A stretch of 64,000 nucleotides of DNA from JAHEKD01 sp965204695. GTDB taxonomy: Bacteria > Pseudomonadota > Gammaproteobacteria > Arenicellales > JAHEKD01. The DNA lies in the NCBI GenBank assembly GCA_965204695.1, contig OZ242007.1, positions 1,860,001 through 1,924,000 on the forward strand. The letters are read 5' to 3'. Each line of letters opens with the position of its first letter. The stretch's first letter is position 1. Positions 63,103-64,000 of the stretch are shown here, one piece after another. A model generated the notes under the pieces. The model saw nothing but the letters and a program-made list of their open reading frames with translations, was not told where the DNA came from and made no database searches. Both the position numbers and the translations under genes were made by a program.

Positions 63103-63864
63103 CTAATATTGATTACTACCAATTAATTTTGAAATATGCTTTGCTGAAGCAATTATTTCATCAGACCAGTTGATCAATCCTTTAATTGAACTACGATTTG
63201 TCGGCGCCCAGATGTTAATGGAGGCAATAGGTTCGTTTAAAAAATTAAAAACGGGCGCCGCAATGCCAACAATGTAATCCATATCTTCTCTATCGCAGGT
63301 TGCGAAACCGCGTTTGCGAATTTTTTTCATTTCTTTTAAAAAAGAGTCCCTATCGGTGATTGAGCGTTTAGTGCGACGCGGGAAATTACAGTGGTCTAAC
63401 CAATTATCAAATATTTTCGGTGATAAAAAAGCCAATATAGCTTTACCCGTTGCAGTAGTATGCGCGGGTTCATTAAACACTGGTGGATGTACGATACCCC
63501 AATGATGTTGTGATTCAATCATCCTTAGATGCATTACCTCATTACCGGCCAGCATACCAATCGAAATATTTTCACCACTAATCGTATTTAACCGAACCAT
63601 TTCATCCGAAGCTAAGGTTTGCAAGTCAAACCCGCGCCAAGCCTTGCGCGCCAAGTGAAGCAGTTTATGGCCTAACATATAGGTTTTGCTTGTCTCGTTG
63701 TAATTAATTAAACCCTGACTAGTTAATATGGCTAACAATCGGTGCACAGTACTTTTATTGAAATCACTGGCATTGACAATTTCTGTAAATGTCAGCGGCC
63801 GAGTCACTTCCCCTAACACATCTAATAAAGCGATAGACTTTTCTATGATTGAGCTTTGTTGCAC
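63103..63864 (-). CDS. IclR family transcriptional regulator
   Basis: 253 aa. N-terminal winged helix (SIALLDVLGEVTRPLTFTEIV, then FNKSTVHRLLAILTSQGLI) and C-terminal effector domain (about 80-245, with TATGKAILAFL and ATCDREDMDYIVGIAAPVF). IclR proteins repress or activate catabolic operons in response to small acids or amines. It is convergent with the amine-oxidising genes. A 17-bp near-palindrome upstream of its own gene recurs in front of the mttB operon, which makes that operon its likely target (inference). Confidence 0.9.
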   Translation of the reverse strand: MQQSSIIEKSIALLDVLGEVTRPLTFTEIVNASDFNKSTVHRLLAILTSQGLINYNETSKTYMLGHKLLHLARKAWRGFDLQTLASDEMVRLNTISGENISIGMLAGNEVMHLRMIESQHHWGIVHPPVFNEPAHTTATGKAILAFLSPKIFDNWLDHCNFPRRTKRSITDRDSFLKEMKKIRKRGFATCDREDMDYIVGIAAPVFNFLNEPIASINIWAPTNRSSIKGLINWSDEIIASAKHISKLIGSNQY

Positions 63865-63931
63865 CTAAGTCTTCCATACTTGTGGTTATTGACGAGATTT
63901 AACGAATCTGCTAGTGTTTTAAATTACTGCA

Positions 63932-63958
63932 ATATAGTTTCGTAATACAAAACTATAT
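63932..63958. promoter_or_regulatory. Inverted repeat upstream of iclR, probable autoregulatory site
   Basis: Arms ATATAGTTT (63932-63940) and AAACTATAT (63950-63958) enclose CGTAATACA. The core GTTTCGTAATACAAAAC (63937-63953) is nearly symmetric about its central A, as in other IclR-type sites. It starts 68 bp before the iclR start codon. Confidence 0.6.
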
Positions 63959-64000
63959 CCAAATCACGCTATTATTTCAACGTTTAATTTAGATTTTGTT

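Overview
The window looks like a stretch of chromosome from a free-living heterotrophic proteobacterium, most likely a marine gammaproteobacterium. This is inferred from gene content: a glycerol ABC importer with its DUF2160 protein, TRAP and tripartite tricarboxylate transporters, a sulfatase, an MttB-type methyltransferase, AruH/AruI arginine transamination, and a moderately AT-rich sequence. No taxonomic marker, rRNA or tRNA was seen, so the assignment is tentative.

Layout. 1-2.1 kb: end of a glycerol ABC transporter operon. 2.1-4.5 kb: a broken EamA/RhtA-type exporter, an Lrp-type regulator and an intact EamA exporter. 4.7-12.3 kb: a MATE exporter, a racemase-like protein lacking its cysteines, a choline-kinase-like phosphotransferase, an exported VWA protein, a CYTH-NUDIX-tautomerase operon and a PspE-like rhodanese. 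12.4-18.4 kb: cysteine synthase, a type I sulfatase or phosphonate monoester hydrolase, and a TctCBA transporter.

18.7-32.8 kb is the centrepiece, an aromatic catabolic island: cytochrome P450, glutamine-synthetase-like ligase, HpaE-like aldehyde dehydrogenase, ferric-siderophore reductase, aromatic aminotransferase, DOPA-dioxygenase-family protein, two PLP amino-acid decarboxylases, FAH-family enzyme, MarR regulator, extradiol dioxygenase, HpaH and HpaI. Three near-palindromic sites resembling ATCGTTAGGWWCCTAACGAT lie in front of the P450 operon, in front of the FAH gene next to marR, and between decarboxylase 2 and the dioxygenase operon. They suggest one regulon that converts aromatic amino acids or amines, through a homoprotocatechuate-type ring, to pyruvate and succinate semialdehyde.

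33-36 kb: an exported CHAT protease with an exported DUF1353 protein. 36-41 kb: a peptide-family binding protein with two phosphoesterase-type enzymes, divergent from a MocR regulator that has lost its PLP lysine. 41.4-46.3 kb: a TRAP transporter operon ending in an HDAC-like deacetylase, then a racemase-family protein and TusA. 46.4-52.7 kb: glycerol kinase, DUF2797, a glycosyltransferase, an NRDE protein, a gene broken by a 20-bp tandem duplication, a BtuF-like protein and a GFA protein. 52.9-58.5 kb: glutaryl-CoA dehydrogenase, aruI-aruH, and a methyltransferase/pyroglutamyl-peptidase-like pair. 58.8-63.9 kb: an MttB methyltransferase, two FAD amine oxidoreductases and an IclR regulator with a matching operator pair.

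Many gaps carry short palindromic repeats of several families, most with GTCATT or GTCATC at an outer end. Two gaps also carry inverted copies of a roughly 170-bp element bracketed by those palindromes.
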